Shown here in pieces: positions 13,701 through 14,376 of a stretch of DNA of 14,376 nucleotides. A model generated the notes under the pieces. It worked only from the letters and a program-made list of their open reading frames with translations. It made no database searches and was not told the origin of the DNA. Position 1 is the first letter of the stretch, and every line of letters starts with the position of its first letter. Position numbers and translations under genes: made by a program. Origin of the DNA: an uncultured Acidaminococcus sp. (lineage in GTDB: Bacteria > Bacillota > Negativicutes > Acidaminococcales > Acidaminococcaceae); NCBI GenBank assembly GCA_905213155.1, contig CAJMHI010000046.1, positions 1 through 14,376 on the forward strand. The letters run 5' to 3'.

Positions 13701-14296
13701 CTAATATTATATCTTGTTCCCCCAATGGCTACAGAACCAATTCCGGTCGCTTTTGCCGCTGTGCCAATGGCCACAGCACTGATACCACTACTTTCTGTAT
13801 TATAACCTACAGAAACAGATCTGGCACCTGTCGCCTTGGAACTTGTACCGACTGCAATTGCGTTACCCAGGTAATAATGCTCCGTTCCATGATATGTAGG
13901 ACTATCCCCATTGGCTGAAGCGCCATTACCAATTGCAATATCAGACTGCTGTTTTGCGGTAGAATTATAGCCTGCTACAAAAGACTCCAGACCACTAGCG
14001 ATATTACCATATCCAACAGCAGTAGATGCCTGTCCGTAAACTTTGTTTTCCTGTCCAATGGCGTTTCCCTTCCCTTCAGTTACAACATTTCCCCGACCGA
14101 TAGCCGTTGTTGTATTTCCTGAGTTTTGATTATTATAGCCCAGCAGTGTAGCGCCAATTCCGCTATTCGTATTCTTTACACCTATAATGACGTTAGCAGA
14201 TTTGCTGGAGCTAGAATCGGTATTTTCCTGTCCTTCTTCAAAGGCAATTGCTGTTCCCTCCCCCAAAAATAGAACTGCTAATGTAACCCCCATCAC
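10796..14296 (-). CDS. YadA-like trimeric autotransporter adhesin, start lost to an insertion element
   Basis: The open frame encodes 1166 residues of a trimeric surface adhesin (type Vc secretion). In order: the hydrophobic end of a signal peptide (1-18, cleavage after TAIA); a long head of roughly 14-residue YadA repeats of the AxAIGxxxxASGxxS type (about 30-480); neck 1 (GVAAGSKDTDAVNVAQLK, about 488-505); a second shorter head (540-700); neck 2 (NVAAGSADTDAVNVAQLK, 719-736); a collagen-like Gly-rich stretch (791-861); a stalk region (about 900-1005); neck 3 (KITNVTNGTNPGDAVNKGQL, 1011-1030); a short coiled coil; and the four-strand membrane anchor (1075-1130). After the anchor comes an unusual terminal coiled coil (1140-1166). 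The first codon shown is a GTG with no convincing ribosome binding site. In-frame STGIRAV codons just upstream belong to an ESPR-type signal peptide that is interrupted at about 14320 by the IS end. It is therefore probably not expressed properly. Confidence 0.85.
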   Translation of the reverse strand: MMGVTLAVLFLGEGTAIAFEEGQENTDSSSSKSANVIIGVKNTNSGIGATLLGYNNQNSGNTTTAIGRGNVVTEGKGNAIGQENKVYGQASTAVGYGNIASGLESFVAGYNSTAKQQSDIAIGNGASANGDSPTYHGTEHYYLGNAIAVGTSSKATGARSVSVGYNTESSGISAVAIGTAAKATGIGSVAIGGTRYNISNEVTNVGSKEGSWAEGDASVAIGYGNHASGAYSTALGMRTTASGENSTSMGAGSTASGTYSFAIGLGDTLPNENRTTIASGNKSLAIGSGARASANNSVAIGYNVNATETFATALGERNTASGYASATLGSYNEASGSEALATGFKTKASGSFSFTTGSYTTASAFNSVAMGYLSSASGKYSFAQGNSASAVGENSAVLAGGKTSGNAKNSVALGSGATVSLADTVALGSNSVANRASGEEGYNSMTGTNSTDTSSTWKATENAIAVGADAATDAEGNVTAAVTRQIIGVAAGSKDTDAVNVAQLKAAQIHDYSVNVVDSNSDGNYTDDDTNYNNSGATGKNALAAGVSASAAGDGAVAVGVNSSASEGRAVALGDSAKANYDDTMVGYGANSNGGRYNTIVGSETSNNTKGYENTLIGFEAKTTGDTVSYNEKSRANVNDVSGATALGAHATVSVRGGIAIGHGSISDRAGGKAGYDPTTGANFTGESTTWKSTAGAFSVGGTEEISGESVTTTRQITNVAAGSADTDAVNVAQLKKVAELVSSNSGNGKPIKVTVNGSENSSDGNLKITKTTTAGQITYDLSLSDNMTVGQKGADGRDGIDGKIGVNGTNGKNGVGIDGNDGISVKGQDGKDGVTIKAENGTDGAEGHIGLIGPKGADGKNTSADISVKEGKPGVNGTDGITRIVYKDEDNKEHQTATLDDGMKYAGDSGSAAVKLNNTVTVKGGADVNNLSDNNIGVVASQNGDNAALEVKLNRDLTGLSSVKATTINGDTINGGTVNATTVNTTTIKNGNTTIALGDTNNEVNVGGAKITNVTNGTNPGDAVNKGQLDAALMQNQNAINHLSYDINKLDTRIDRVGAGAAALAALHPQDFDPNDKWDFAAGYGHYRSANAMAIGAFYRPDARTMLSIGGSVGGGENLVNAGVTFKLGKSSPYAGYSKAALTTVIADQKTTIHKLENQVATQQK
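11714..11926 (-). repeat. Collagen-like Gly-rich segment inside the adhesin (residues 791-861)
   Basis: The translation has closely spaced Gly-X-X triplets, for example GADGRDGIDGKIG, GTNGKNG, GNDG, GQDGKDG and GLIGPKGADGK, with interruptions of non-triplet spacing. It lies between neck 2 and the stalk, where it could form a rod or flexible spacer in the trimer. It is a divergent rather than exact DNA repeat. Confidence 0.7.
12077..12364 (-). repeat. Head-neck module, copy 2 (adhesin residues 645-740)
   Basis: The segment reads in outline TALGAHATVS, then a GYDPTTG...STTWKST insert, then TRQITNVAAGSADTDAVNVAQLK. It is the diverged second copy of the module at 12773-13066, with the same order of head repeats, Tyr/Trp-containing insert and neck. 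Confidence 0.7.
12773..13066 (-). repeat. Head-neck module, copy 1 (adhesin residues 411-508)
   Basis: The segment reads in outline VALGSGATVS, then a GYNSMTG...SSTWKAT insert, then TRQIIGVAAGSKDTDAVNVAQLK. It matches the module at 12077-12364 along its length, so the adhesin grew by internal duplication of a roughly 95-residue unit. Confidence 0.7.
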
Positions 14297-14319
14297 TACA
14301 GCTCTAATTCCGGTAGACG

Positions 14320-14376
14320 TATATTAAGGCCGGGCTATAATTGACCCAAAGGGCCGGGAAAAAATGACCCACATCG
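14320..14376. mobile_element. End of an insertion sequence with IS21-family-like terminal repeats, cut by the window edge
   Basis: Two direct copies of GGCCGGG-N6-(T)TGACCCA occur at 14328-14348 and 14352-14371. Short repeated blocks of this kind (read on the other strand as TGGGTCA...CCCGGCC) are characteristic of IS21-family ends, where the transposase binds several copies. The exact outer tip is uncertain: adhesin-like signal-peptide codons continue to about 14317 and a stop is at 14324-14326, so the junction lies about 14318-14327. A clear terminal TG/CA dinucleotide was not found. The istA and istB genes would lie beyond the window. Confidence 0.6.

Noticed and set aside
11168..13918. 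Several plus-strand open frames of 60-160 codons opposite the adhesin gene
   Set aside because: They are antisense shadows of a repetitive Gly/Ala/Ser/Thr-rich gene that has few stop codons on the other strand. None has a good ribosome binding site or recognisable domain.
12800..14200. Regularly spaced short repeats resembling a CRISPR-like array
   Set aside because: The periodicity of about 42 bases is the 14-residue YadA head repeat in a single open reading frame. The repeat units are diverged and there are no unique spacers.

Overview
The window looks like a chromosomal stretch of a diderm, low-GC-lineage anaerobe, most probably a Negativicute. It encodes a YadA-type trimeric autotransporter, which needs an outer membrane. 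Its ribosome binding sites are strong GGAGG type, its promoters are sigma-A-like, and it carries a rubrerythrin and a HydE-like radical SAM enzyme, as expected of a Firmicute-lineage anaerobe. The genus cannot be fixed from the sequence alone.

Layout from left to right. Bases 1-52 are the 5' end of a group IIC intron on the minus strand, lying directly behind the Rho-independent terminator (54-102) of a small secreted protein gene (126-599, -). Next come a YeiH-family membrane protein (683-1720, -) and a divergent zinc/manganese-type ABC binding lipoprotein (1913-2821, +) with a palindromic operator candidate. A reverse-order rubrerythrin follows (2898-3449, -) with a good promoter and a Fur/PerR-like box, then type-2 argC (3682-4605, -). 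A metal-efflux unit comes next: a P1B-2-type ATPase (4730-6640, -) with a separately encoded metal-binding chaperone domain (6662-6880, -), divergent from an ArsR/SmtB-type regulator (7102-7479, +). A HydE-like radical SAM protein follows (7539-8588, -), then a 36-residue basic mini-protein (8741-8851, -), a YfcC-family carrier (8927-10366, -) and a short overlapping leader ORF (10323-10553, -) that may be the remnant of an M20 peptidase. The right end (10796-14296, -) is a large trimeric autotransporter adhesin.

Functionally, the left and central parts share a metal and oxidative-stress theme (metal uptake lipoprotein, rubrerythrin, Zn/Cd efflux with its own sensor). The genes are mostly single transcription units, each with its own promoter and hairpin terminator.

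The most notable features are at the two edges, where mobile elements abut host genes. The group IIC intron sits in its textbook niche behind a terminator. At the right edge, an element with IS21-like terminal repeats has removed the start of the adhesin gene. The same adhesin has an amber codon near its 3' end, after which the coiled-coil heptad pattern continues in perfect register for 14 more residues. I found no clear novel multi-gene system. The best leads are the double lesion in the adhesin, its duplicated head-neck modules, and the mutually exclusive hairpins between the ATPase and argC.
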